DNA of 64,000 nucleotides from Pomphorhynchus laevis (GCA_012934845.2 WNNJ02002346.1:1-64000), one strand, 5' to 3'; shown: positions 20,921 through 32,455, counted from the first letter of the stretch. Notes: generated from the sequence alone by a model not told the origin. Numbers and translations: made by a program.

Positions 20921-20999
20921 TGCCAGATTCCTCCCACTACTGGATGCAGAGGATGACTGGCAAACGGCACACGAGTCATGTGTGCCGTGGGAGGGATCA

Positions 21000-21555
21000 A
21001 TATAACAATATATAATTTTATAATTAACAATATAATTCTTATTGCATTAAGGTACAATCAATAATTTATTTAACTTTGTAACTATTGAACACTATCCAAA
21101 CCCAGCCTAGTAAACGATACATGATTTAGAAATTTCTCAACAATCTATATTTTAGAATAATAGAGAATAATTTAAAAATTACCGATATAAACTTGAGAAA
21201 TGGAAACCAGTTACAAATAGAACTAAGAATATTGGTTGCTTCAAAGCAGTATATTCCCGCCTTATCTCTAATAGCATATTTTCTTCATCTTAAGGTATTT
21301 TAAAGTTAATTAAGAACTCACATACGTCTTCCCTCATTATGAACGTGCATTACCCAGACTTGATTATTTTATCAGTAAAAACACCGTATATGAACAAAAT
21401 ACGTTTTGTCCAACACATGGAGATATGTTGAATGTTTTAAGGACTGAAAAGATCTTTGAATTAATGCTGCCATTAGCAGGTGAGAAAACGATTACTTTAT
21501 ACATCTTTCACCGTCTTCCACAATCCATTGCACAACGACTCAATCTGCGTAAACT
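21000..21555. other. AT-rich stretch, no gene seen
   Basis: No open frame, repeat family or RNA gene that I can support. Confidence 0.45.
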
Positions 21556-21559
21556 TACT

Positions 21560-21780
21560 TGTAATTTGATGGCCTCTATGACTAGAGGTCGTCTATGATT
21601 CCTGATGACCTCTATTCCTTATTCGAATGCAATGTATGGTATTTATTATTAAATTCATAAAAATTGACTTTTATTTTAAATTTTAATTGCAAATTTTATC
21701 GTTATATAAATGTTAATTTTTAGTTATTTTTATTTTTAGTTTATAAATACGTAGACCCAGTTAGCTGATCTGATTATATA
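21560..21780 (+). mobile_element. PLE 3' tail fragment
   Basis: It carries CCTGATGACCTCTATTCC, the end of the PLE ribozyme region, followed by the usual tail TTCATAAAAATTGAC and, at 21,749, the recurring tail motif TACGTAGACCCAGTTAGCTG. No coding part remains. Confidence 0.7.
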
Positions 21781-21940
21781 TAAATTATATAAAATATTAT
21801 ATAATTATTTATTATTTATAATTATTTAATTATTTGTTATTTACTATTTATAATTATTTATCTTTATTTTTAATTTATATATAGTATAAAATAATATAAA
21901 ATAATATTTCAAATAAATATTATTATATTAAATATTGTCG

Positions 21941-22105
21941 GTGTGAATTATATACACGAGAAATACCATTAAAGTTAGATAAGCTTCTGAGTGTTACGTT
22001 CTCTCCAAGTCAAATAGTAGTACTGTTTGATTTGCATATTTGAATTTACAGATGAAAGTTAGTCTAATTATAATAAAGTGCTTTTCTCGTGTATATAATT
22101 TACAC
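21941..22105. mobile_element. MITE-like element with 22-bp terminal inverted repeats
   Basis: GTGTGAATTATATACACGAG at 21,941 is mirrored at the other end by TTCTCGTGTATATAATTTAC (22,084 onward). The 22-bp ends match at 21 positions. Total length is 165 bp with no coding capacity. Possible target duplications are unclear. Size and ends fit a small nonautonomous DNA transposon; the superfamily cannot be named. Confidence 0.6.
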
Positions 22106-22109
22106 GATT

Positions 22110-23145
22110 GCCTAAAATGTATAGTTTTAACGCGAAAGCAATCTTAACTAAATACTATTATATCTATCACGATATAATAAATTTTGGATGAAAATTCATT
22201 AAATGTTTAAAGGATGAAAAGCCGATAGATAAGCGGTGTACGAGTCTAAATTTGATAAAGAAGGTAACAACAGTAGCTTTGAGGACAGTCAATGTCAAAT
22301 ATGCAATAATCTGCTAAAGACCTTGCTCTTGTCCTAACTCATGCTATCCATCTCAGAACTTCATCATTAATATCAATTGAAATGTTGATGATATGATACT
22401 ATCAACGAAGGAATTTCAGGATGATATTGTAGTCAGATAGGCAATTACACCAGAATCCTTGAATACGTTAGTTATCATGTTGTGACCACTTTGTCGATGC
22501 ATGATCGTTAGTTGTTACGATTAATTTAGATCGCACCATGATTTGTTTGAGTTTATTTTTGTAGACCTTAGTATTAATTCCGACGTTATCTAATACTGAT
22601 ATTTTGATCTTTTCTCATTTGATCCAAACCTTGGATGATATTAAAGGTTCATATTCGGGCTGAATTTATGTTACTGAATTGTCATGAGCTCACAGACACT
22701 GTCCTTTTGATTAAATTTGACAATCAAGCACTGTATCAGCATAGCTTAAAATCAGTTATTTGACGAACTGGCACTGTTCGTTAACAGTTAGCTAACCAGT
22801 CATCTCAGGTCAACAGTTACTTCACTGTTGTTGGCAATGTAACAGCATATCCTAATAATCTGTGAGAGCTGAGTAGTAAATTTACAAGTATTTATTTCAA
22901 ATAGATTTGTTCAAAATTATTTATTATTACTCTCCGTTAAAAAATTACTTTTAAATAAAATCATAATTTTTAAAATTTTGGCCATTGCTATTGCATACTT
23001 GATTAATTTATAACCAATGTTTGAACTTTGTATTAGGCAATATCCTTATTTAGAAATTAATCGCGATTTCTAAAGAAGAATATTTCCAATTTTAGAATTT
23101 AAACTGATAAATTATCGAATGTATCTAGCCAGAAATTAAATACTT
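22110..23145. other. Stretch without a recognised gene
   Basis: Less AT-rich patches (22,200-22,500 and 22,650-22,850) are full of stops in all frames. They may be old decayed coding or transposon sequence. Nothing is recognisable. Confidence 0.4.
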
Positions 23146-23154
23146 GTTTTCGTG

Positions 23155-23270
23155 TTGGGTCAAGGAATAGGGGCCGAAACATGATAACATAACAGTTCCT
23201 CCTTATTTCCTCTAATCTTAATTCTAATTTATCGTCTTTTATTTATTATTCAATTCATAAAAATTGACTT
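23155..23270 (+). mobile_element. PLE 3' ribozyme-region fragment
   Basis: It contains AGGGGCCGAAAC, ATAACATAACAG and TTCCTCC, followed by the PLE tail. It is the same region as 1,795-1,885 with more changes, and it sits upstream of copy P2 in the same direction. It may therefore be the leftover end of a tandem upstream copy. Confidence 0.6.
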
Positions 23271-23279
23271 TTTTCATTG

Positions 23280-23470
23280 ATCACGTTTAAGAGACCAGGT
23301 AATGGCCAATAGCAAGGTTTCCTAGCGCGTGGAGTGAGGCTGGTAGATCTTTATAAATCTCGTTCCAGTCTGCAACCGCCTTAAGCAGGGCAACCCCCTG
23401 TCAGATGCTGCTGGAAGGCCCGTTGTAAGTTTAGTCTGAGTCAACTAAACTGAGTGGCGACACCGAAAAA
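23280..23470 (-). other. GC-richer island, possible old retroelement coding fragment
   Basis: It is distinctly richer in G and C than its flanks. On the minus strand one frame reads AVADWNEIYKDLPASLHALG then NLAIGHYLVS and a stop. I cannot assign it; it may be a scrap of another LINE or of a gene inserted between PLE parts. Confidence 0.3.
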
Positions 23471-23559
23471 GCAATGTTAAAAATTATGACTTAACAAAAG
23501 TTACATATTCTTAACCAGATTGAAAAAATACGTAAGTACTAATGATTTTAATTTTAGAT

Positions 23560-26500
23560 CTTTCAAATGTAACAGAAAAATTGTATAGTTTGTGATTTTT
23601 TGATTTTTAAAGTTATTATTAACTCATAAAAACGTTTACAACTGAAAAGGGTTCCCGCAAATGGGCCTCTACATGTTTTGCAGTCAACTTTCTTCGACGC
23701 ATCGCTGTCCAAGCACGATATGTGCTCTCCTACTTGCCCGATAAGAAGTTTAGGCAAGCTTCGCTAAATATATAATAATATAGTTTGTGATGTTATAAAT
23801 AATAGTAATTGTATTGTAAGTAATACGACAAACAAATGATTTTCGTTAAATATTAATAATAATTGCAACTGCAATATCACAGGTGTAGTGTATCTAATAC
23901 AATGTACATGTGGATTGCAATATATAGGAAAAACATCAAATATTAAAAACTAGGTAAAATTACTATGTACAGCATAATAATCAAACTATATTTCATAAGT
24001 ATATAGAATTAATAGGACATGGCATAGGATACTGTAAATTACTTATTTTAGAACATTATTGAAGAAAAAGGATTAATATTAAATCAAAAGAGATTAGAAA
24101 GATATGATTTTTGGATTAAAACGCTTAATTCCATGTACCCATTAGGATTGAATGACGTGGTACAAGGAATTGGCAGAAGTAGTATAATACATAATAAACA
24201 ACTATATTATAATAATCCGGTTAAACGCAAACCAAGAAGTCATGGTGATAAAAGGAATAGGAAAAATAAATTTGAAAATATTAAAATATATATGTATATA
24301 AATGAACAATTAGAAATATTGAAACAACTTTTAAGAGATAAAAAGCTAAAAGATCTTTATGTAAATATAAGAAGTTTTTCTAAAGATATCATTTGTTCAA
24401 TAAATCAAAGATTAATTAAGGTTTATGATCTGTTAAGTTGTATAATAGACAGTTATTGTAATATAAAATACTATAATCATACAATAAATGTAAATATTAA
24501 CAATAGAAAATATACATTAACAAATTAATGTATAACCTTAACTTTATTAAATAAAGTTAAGGTTAAGTTGTATAATCTAGTAAATATAATTGAAAAATAT
24601 ATGAATTAAGGAAAATGCTATGAAAAGTTGTATAAAATTATTTGATTAAATAATAACAATAAATTTTACAATTTGGTATATAATGACTTAAATTTGTAAT
24701 AATAAAGAATTGAAATCAATATGTAACGAGAATATTAGAAACATAATGGAAACAGTTTGTTTTGATAAAATAAATGAACATATATGTACCCATAATCTAG
24801 AATTAATTGAAAATTGTGAATTAAGCAAGCTGTTATCAAAAGGGTATAAATATAGATTAAATAATAACAACGACAAAAATAAAATTTACAATTCGTTATA
24901 TAATGACTTAAATGCTTACTTTGGTAAGCTGATTAATAGTGAAAGCTAAAATACATCAAAGATTAAAATTTGGATAGAATATATATTTGATGAAATTTAA
25001 AAAATGAAAATAACAAACAATTATAAAAGAAAAGATCAAATTAATGAAGATATGTATACTGAACTTACTAAATTAAAGCATAACTATATAATAACAGTTA
25101 TTGATCAAGCTAGTAATAACTTTGTCTTCATATGCAAAAAGCTTTAATATGATATACTAATGAAAGAGGTTAATTATAATAATTTAAATATAAACACAGC
25201 ATAGAATGTAGTAATTTAAATTTAGAAACAATTATTACAAGTCACTGTTTTATAATGGATAAAAAGGGTATAAAAATTGAATCAGATAAAACTATACCTA
25301 TATTATATTGGAATCCTAAATTACATAAAAATCCAATAAAACCTAGGTTTATATGTAGTGCTTTTAAATGTACATTTAAACCACTTTCTGTCTATATGAA
25401 TAAAATACTTAAAGTAATTAAAGCACACTTTAAAAAATATTGCAAGGTAATCGAAATTAATACTGGTATAAAACACTATTTCAGTATTAATTCTGCAAAT
25501 AATTTTTAGAACACACAAAATGAATAAATTTTCAGAATATAAATACATACGATTTTAGTACGCTTTATAAAATCTAGATTTGACATTAGATGCATTAGAA
25601 AAATTAATTAATCTTATATTCGGAAAAATATATACATATATGTTATGATAACTATAACGCATATCTAACAAAAATTAAACCATCAAGTAAATATAAATAT
25701 ATGGATAAAATTGAATTACTAGAATCCTTAAATATTTTAATAAATCAAAATTATTTAAAGGTAAGGTCATCTATATTTAGACAAGTAAAAGGTGTTTTAA
25801 TGGGTGGTAATAGTAGCCCAATTATAGCTGACTTATTTTTAAGCTTTAAAGAATATTAATTTTTTCATAATTGTTTAAAACATAAATCTAAATTATATAA
25901 AGATATGAAGCATATGTTTCGATATATTTATGATATATGTTTATTTAACTCTAACAATTTTTATTCAATAAGCGACCAAATTTATCCTGGTAACCCCATT
26001 CTTAATAAAACCAATATTAATGATAAATAAGGTATATATCTAGATATCAACATTAAATTGACATCAATTAAAACTATTATTAATTTATATCGTAAAGATG
26101 ACATATTTAAATTTACAAGAAACATATTTTTGCATGAGCATTCATGCATACTATATAATATAAAATAAAATACATTATATAATGAAATTTTAAGAATTGC
26201 AACAATTTTTAACGATATTGGTTTTCTTCAAAATCATTTAAATAATTTAATAAATGCACATTTTAAACTAGGTTACCATAAAAATAAGATCAAACAAAAA
26301 TAGTAAAATATATAAATCAACACAATAATAATAAAAATAAATTTAAGCTCTTAAGCGGAAAATTTATATGGATGGATGGATAATAAACAATATACTTTGT
26401 ATTAGAATAAGATACTATATAATCAAATTTAATCACAGGAAATACGTTCTTAACACGTATTTGGCCCCGCTGCCATGTAGGGTAGAAAAGTTAGGTGCCG

Positions 26501-26590
26501 AAACCCGATAGCGTAGCAGTTCCTCTTGATGACCTCTAATCCTTATTCTGATACGACGTCTGCTATTTATTAGTCAATTCAAAAAATGAC
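23560..26590 (+). mobile_element. Penelope-like element copy P2 with GIY-YIG ahead of RT (Naiad-like)
   Basis: In plus-strand order: a CxC motif (NNCNCNITG), a GIY-YIG nuclease box GVVYLIQCTCGLQYIGKT (23,882 on), its C-terminal part with FWIKTLNSMYPLGLNDVV (about 24,110-24,170), a basic linker to 24,528, an N-terminal RT extension (24,710-24,949), RT blocks with WNPKLHKNPIKPRFICSAF (about 25,310-25,370) and GGNSSPIIADLFLSF, the thumb, and the 3' ribozyme region (26,455-26,540). In most Penelope elements GIY-YIG follows RT; the Naiad-type PLEs are known to have it in front, with a CxC motif. The copy is broken in roughly ten places and is therefore an inactive relic. Confidence 0.8.
26455..26545 (+). 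ncRNA. PLE 3' structured region, copy in P2
   Basis: Same layout as 1,795-1,885: GGCCCC with a partly decayed partner GGTGCC, CTGCCATG with CGTAGCAG, then GAAAC and TTGATGACC. Some partners vary on both sides, as expected if the helices once mattered. Confidence 0.45.
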
Positions 26591-26885
26591 TTTTATTTTA
26601 AATTTCAATTTTTTTAACTTGATATAAATTATAAAAAATCTAAAAACAATTATTAATTTTATTATTTAATTATTTAATTTTAATTTAGCATTATTATGTT
26701 TTGTTTATTTCATAATTATATTAAATACGTAGACTCAGTTAGCTAATTTGATTTATTTAAAATTTCAATTTTAACTTTATATAAATATAAATTGTATAAA
26801 ATCGTATTTTATTATTTATTATTTATCTTTATTTTTAATTATCGTATAAATACGTAGATTCAGTTATCTGATCGGATCCAAAAGC
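26590..26885 (+). repeat. PLE tail with two copies of the TACGTAGA motif
   Basis: AT-rich tail after the ribozyme region. AAATACGTAGACTCAGTTAG (about 26,723) and a variant (about 26,844) are spaced about 121 bases apart within similar AT-rich units, so the tail looks like two tandem units. Confidence 0.55.
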
Positions 26886-27344
26886 GGATTTTGCCCCATT
26901 CGAGTTCAATCAGTGTGTGAAAATCACATGATGGTCATTTTTTCTATTTCAGTAATAATATTTCATGATGATATAAACCAGCATCCATCCAAATGTAATT
27001 TCACGATAACTCTGCCGTTTATAGCTGCTTATTCTGTAATTTTGAATATTTTCTGTAATATTTTCTGTACTCTCTTGCTACAGTCTCTTTTACATATTTA
27101 CGGGAGATGTAGAGGAATATTTACTCGGGAATATTACTTGTGCCATAATAATTATGTGTATTACGCTAACTTCAAGCAGTATAGTCATTATAGATCTAAT
27201 TCGTAGTATCTCTACTAATTTAATAATTTGAAAATTAAAAATTTTGAAGAAATTTTAAAACGTCTTCAAAATTTTGAAGTTTTTCCTTTAGACAAATGGA
27301 CGTTATAATGCAGCATCAGATTTTGTTTTATAAGCTATAAAACA
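26886..27344. other. Stretch without a supported gene
   Basis: A 97-codon open frame (26,913-27,206, plus) has no recognisable domain and no retroelement or gene context. I do not call it a gene. Confidence 0.4.
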
Positions 27345-27345
27345 A

Positions 27346-27774
27346 AAATAACGTTATATCCACAAGGTTGGCTGATCTAGTGATGTAGATATACATTTCT
27401 GTATATTACTTTCGGTAGGGGATGGTATTCTAACGATCTATTAGAAACCTACCCGATGTGTGTGATCCGCTAGCCGGATCACACGTTTTTCATGCTGCCA
27501 CTTGCAATGAATGTTTTTAATTGTACTTGATTACATCTGTGAGCTGAAATTTTTCTGATTTTTTTAAATATTTCAGCTCACAGATGTAATCAAGTTAAAT
27601 TAAAAACATTCATTGCAAGTGGCAGCATGAAAAACGTGTGATCCGGCTAGCGGATCACACACATCGGGTAGGTTTCTAATAGATCGTTAGAATACGATCC
27701 CCTACCGAAAGTAATATACAGAAATGTATATCTACACCACTGGAGCAGCCTAGTGGATGTTGCGTTGAATCACG
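27346..27774. repeat. Long inverted repeat (about 205-bp arms, 19-bp loop) built around a SINE
   Basis: Left arm about 27,346-27,550 and right arm about 27,570-27,774 are complementary with only a few differences (for example GGGATGGTATT against AATACGATCCC). The outer part of each arm is SINE sequence: the right arm runs into SINE copy 2, and the left arm is an inverted piece of the same SINE start. A transcript would form a very long hairpin. Confidence 0.85.
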
Positions 27775-27915
27775 ATACAGACGTCCTGAGTTCAAATCCG
27801 ATCAGCATCAGTCTACGGAGAAAGCAGATAATAAGGGTCGAAACGTGAAATGTAGGTCTGGGTCAGCAGCTGATGAGACCCACCCAGACTGATTAGTAGC
27901 GTCCTGCTGTATCAA
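27690..27915 (+). mobile_element. tRNA-derived SINE, copy 2, with hammerhead-like boxes
   Basis: An A-box-like GCAGCCTAGTGGATG (27,745-27,759) and B box GAGTTCAAATCC (27,788-27,799) form a Pol III promoter at tRNA-like spacing. Downstream are GGGTCGAAAC (27,835-27,844), ACGT-GAA-ATGT as a possible stem III, and CTGATGAGACCC (27,870-27,881). GGGTC and GACCC pair as stem II in the permuted order GAAA, stem III, stem I, CUGAUGA. Stem I is poor here; instead GTCTGGGT (27,857) can pair with ACCCAGAC (27,881). Copy 1 at 4.2 kb keeps the boxes but not that hairpin. Confidence 0.72.
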
Positions 27916-27919
27916 AAAT

Positions 27920-28730
27920 AAGCTCAATACCTGTGAGGATAACATCGTGCCACAATCGGAAAAATATTTATATGTAATACTTCGGGAAATTAAACAAGTT
28001 TTTTAAACATAATAGCCGCAAGTTTTGCACTTATACACAGAATACTAAATACTCACAAAATTTGAAACAGGAAAAGATCAAAGAAAACAAAAATTTAATC
28101 AAAAGGAAATCAAAATATAATTTCAAAAGAACTAGTGGATTGATCTTATCAATCCAACGGAGCATCAGAGAAATTAAACCAAATAGCGAGAAAGTAAATT
28201 ATCAGACTATTCAGACAGTTGATCTTAAGTAACATTAAGTTACATAAATCTGAAATAGCATTTTTCCTGTTCATGTGCTTAAAAATAATATTCTGTTAAG
28301 AGATTTATAAGGTAACTGATAACGACTTCTCATTATAAAAATTTACTTTGTAAAATCTAACTCTTTGCATAAGCGAAGAAATACACAACAACGCGTTGTC
28401 AAAACATCACGAGTACTTCAAATTAATTATAAATTAATTATAAATATTGTAGACTTGAATTCATGTCTTTCTTCATATAAGGTTCAATGACAGTGGCCCT
28501 ATAGCAAGGATAAATCCCTAAAATAAAGTAATTTGATACATTAGAAATTTTTTTAAGTGCAATGGCTAATGCGAACGATTCAAAAGCAAATCAGATCACT
28601 TGAGTAAAGCTACATATTTTGTGATGTACAAATTTAAAACGGAAATATCTTAATATTAAAAAGAAATTTTATAGCCTAGTCATTATTGAACCTATTAAAA
28701 GATAATATACAAGGTTTTAAACTAAAGATT
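27920..28730. other. AT-rich stretch, no gene seen
   Basis: No supported open frame or repeat family. Confidence 0.45.
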
Positions 28731-28732
28731 TA

Positions 28733-29475
28733 AGGTCATCAAGAAAATAAGGAACTTAAATTTGAAAAAGAATAATGACTTAAGTCAATATTATACAAAA
28801 AAATAAAGTCAAATGAAAATCTTAATCCTAAAAATAATATTTATCACCCCGTAATTTAATTAACTAATTTATAGATAATATATCATGTTTTAGAAAAAGC
28901 TTATAGATCATCAAGAAAGACCGCTGGGTTACTAGGTTTGGGCCCAAATTTCTCAACCCAACATAGCAGCGGGACCAAATGCATGTTAATTAAAAATTGC
29001 CAACTTAAGAGTTTAAATTTATTTTTAATTTGATGATTTGTATATATTAAATATATAATATGAGTCATTTATCGACTACAGTGCAGTCAATACAATGCAA
29101 TGTGAATCCAATATAATTATCAAAATGATAAACAACCAATGCAGGCCAAAACTGAAAGGTCTGGACTCCATATACATTTAAATACCAGCAGAATAACAAG
29201 GTCATCAAGAAAATAAGGAACTTAAATTTGAAAAAGAAAGACCCAACATAGCAGCGGGACCAAATGCATGTCAATTAAAAATTGCCAACTTAAGAGTTTA
29301 AATTTATTTTTAATTTGATGATTTGTATATATTAAATATATAATATGAGTCATTTATCGACTACAGTGCAGTCGTAGTGTATATTCAATATAATATCAAA
29401 ACGATAAGCAACCAATGCAGGCCAAAATAAAAGGTTTGGACTCCATATACATTTAAATACAAGCAGCATAACAAT
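28733..29475. repeat. Direct duplication carrying a minus-strand PLE end
   Basis: A 39-base block starting GGTCATCAAGAAAATAAGGA occurs at about 28,733 and about 29,200. A longer block from CCCAACATAGCAGCGGGACC to about 29,199 recurs at 29,241-29,475, period about 277. Each block begins inside the minus-strand PLE ribozyme region (GGGCCCAAA ... AACATAGCAGCGGG). The second unit lacks about 190 bases present in the first. Confidence 0.8.
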
Positions 29476-29479
29476 AATT

Positions 29480-30065
29480 AGCAGTAAGTCATCTTAAAAT
29501 TTCATTGTCTGTTAATTGTCATATAAGGAAATATAATTCGCATATCATTAACTACTGAATATTAAAGGTTATTATGTTTAAGAAATCAATATCTTTGATT
29601 GATTTAGTTACTATTTTTGGAATAGTTCAATAATACATTAGTTTTCCCTGCTGCCATTTTCGGTTTCTTTAAACGAAAACCAAGAAGGAATGATGTCGGT
29701 TACGTATATTCTATCCATGCAGCGAGTGTCACAATAAATATATAGGTTAAACCAGTGATCATCTTAATACACGTGTTGGACAGCACAGTCGTTATATAAA
29801 AACGGGTAACACCGATGTATTGTGTCGGGAGGACAACAAGATATCTCGTATTATAAAGGATGCATTTTTATTGTGGATTTGGAGCAACAATGTCTTCGAA
29901 GGGAATAAAGCGGACACGCACCTGAAGTTACAGCAGTATGATTTGCTATTGTTCTGATTTTAATTTTAATCTTTTTACTTTTATTTTACGTGATGTAATA
30001 ATGAGATTTTCTTAAATACAAAAAAGAATCAATGAGAAACATGCAAAACAGAAAAACAGTCACCA
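29480..30065. other. Stretch without a recognised gene
   Basis: Mixed-composition DNA up to the 3' end of LINE copy A4. No gene supported. Confidence 0.4.
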
Positions 30066-30069
30066 AAAA

Positions 30070-32455
30070 CATAGTTAGTTAATTCTATCCGTCATTTGCC
30101 TCCGTCTTCAACTTCCAAACTACGGCCACAGATCCAAAGGGATCTCAGATCCCCAACCGATCCAACACGCCGCCTTCCGACTGAACCACCCTAGGTCTCT
30201 CATTCCCCGAAGAATCCAATCGGCGAGGACTATGCTGGGTAAACGAGAGACGAGGAGCTTAAGAAACCTTAGCCTTTGCTCTGGGGGACGTCCACTCGAG
30301 AAGAAGACTAATCCCGAGATAGCCCAAATACCCAAGAGGCGCACCTGGGTTTTCCCATTCAATGGCAGATGCTGGGCCCGTTTCAGAGCCCACCTAGCTT
30401 TCTTCAGGATACGTTTAAGTCTATCCATGTCAGCTTTCGCCGACCAATTCACCGTAACGATGAACCCCAGGTATTTTACTCGACTTGTGAAGGTGGGAAA
30501 TGGTTCAGAGGCAAATATAGAGGAGAGCGCAGAGAGTGCTAATCTCTTAAGTTTCTGCTTTGTTGCGGGGGTGTTATGGAAGACAACCGCCTGCGATTTG
30601 GCGGAGTTCAAAATAAGTTGGATATGGGTAACTGATCTTTTAATCTTAAAGAGAAACGGCAGATGTCATAGACTACTTTACAACTGTGTTCACTGAACAG
30701 GGCTGTGGTGTCACCAGCGTACACCACAAGACGTTGTCCGCGTTTAAATATTTTGAATAGATTAGTGGAGGCAGCAAGATATAAGATAGGAGAAAGTGGG
30801 GATCCTTGAGGTATACTTGTAATAGGTTAGAACTGACGCGCATCAGAGTCGTCTTCATAGTAAAATCGCTTGGTATACAGCAGGATCTCCACTCTATTCA
30901 CAATTATCGCAAGCAACCCGAGAAACTTAAGAGAAGAGATCACAAAAGGAATGGAGATGCGGTCAAATGCAGCAGAAAAGTCAAGGAAAACAGACACAAA
31001 TAGACGATGGCTATTATCTTGACAAAACTGATCCACCTCACCAATAAATGGACCGAGCGACCTTGAACGAACCCATGGAAACCTGGAGGGATCAAATTAC
31101 GCCTACTTAGGGCATGAGCAGAATTTTTTCCTAGGAAAAAAAACACGTTTAGTAATATTGATGCCTACTACATCGCATGGGGAGACTAAAAGCATTGTGA
31201 CGGCCACCTCTCTTCTCTGATCAGTTGTCAAAAGGTGGAAGACCAGAGAAGAAAGTGGAGCGACGGATTTGGAGGTGCCCGGGAGTGGACCCCAGGAGTT
31301 AAGGATATCCGTAACAGATAAATCCCTACTCCTGAAGTTACACCAAGGCGGGAATGGTTGAGGTGATTGAGTGGCTCCATAGTTGTGTAGGGCTAGTGAC
31401 TCCTCCAAAACTTTATCAAGGTCTATATTCCCTATCCAACTCAATGCTCTATCCTTCCAGCAAACAAACTTCTCATGGAAGATCTTCCAAAAGGAAGACT
31501 GAGAAGGATTAAGGCGAGCAATACTCGTCCTATCCCTACTCAGCTGGAGCCTATATCTAATGCTCCAGTATTCGTTCGAGAGAGCTTGTATGGCGGAAAC
31601 AGAGAGATTAGGGAGGTTAAGCAGTTTCGCTAGGACCTTGAGTTTCGTCGGAGTGGGATTGTATATACGACCTTAATAGGTAGTCGATAGAATCGCGGTA
31701 GCTTGCGAAGAGGTAGGTATTAAATTCGGTCAGACTCTCATTTCCTATTCTAAGAAAGAGTTGGATAGCCGCTTGAAAGAAGGGCACTCTGATCGGATCA
31801 AAGTGAAACCTCATTCGAAGCAACATATCTTCCTCAATTCTCCAACGAATGAGGTCATGAGAGGTGGGCAATTGCTGGCGCGACTGCTCTGTGCAGAGGG
31901 GTTTTAACAACCACCTCGAGTGAAGCAGTAAAATGTCGAGGATAGAATTTGTTGGTGTGCAATGAAAGGTAGGGGATGGGAGTTTGTGAATAAGATAACC
32001 GTTCTTAGCCCTGCGAAGTGCTGCATTGATCCAACGACCAGTTCTGTCGTTGAAATCCCCAAGTATCATGTCATAACCGCTGTCAATAATACTATCCAGG
32101 AGGTCACGGTTTTTGTGAATCTCCCCTGGACGGATGTTGATATTGGCTAGACTGAGGCGTTTACCGTTCTTACTGAGTGAAACTACTAAACAAGACATGG
32201 CTGGACATGAATAGTTTAAAAGGAGGGAGGATCTTATTGAGCACTTAACTAAAGTCAAGAGTCTTTGAGAAGAAGAGGAGTGAGGTGGGGTTATGTACGG
32301 AGTATAGTGGGAACAGATATGTTTTGGGATAAATCGAGTAATGTCCTGGTGGTGACGGATAGACCGCGTCTACTGAAGAACTATAACATCTGCATCTCTA
32401 CCAGATAGAAGTCTAAGGTCAGAAGCACCTCCAGCTCCGTTTAGGGAAGGTACTT
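30070..32455 (-). mobile_element. LINE family A, copy A4 (ORF2 only, broken)
   Basis: The minus strand holds most of ORF2. The endonuclease block 32,258-31,617 contains MILGDFNDRTGRWINAALRR and TSHDLIRWRIEED; the linker is at 31,444-31,103; RT blocks carry FLDFSAAFDRIS (about 30,970) and a C-terminal block 30,611-30,120 (TVNWSAKADMDRLKRILKKA, then AISGLVFFSSGRPPEQRLRF). Five or more frame breaks separate these. ORF1 and the ORF2 start are missing: similarity ends at the GGASALRLLSGRDAD region (about 32,455). Confidence 0.9.

Noticed and set aside
26913-27206. 97-codon plus-strand frame after the PLE tail
   Set aside because: No family resemblance and no promoter or splice signals; its length is only slightly above chance.
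27741-27805. A tRNA gene
   Set aside because: A and B boxes are present but the cloverleaf does not close and the same unit recurs with a longer body, so it is a SINE head.
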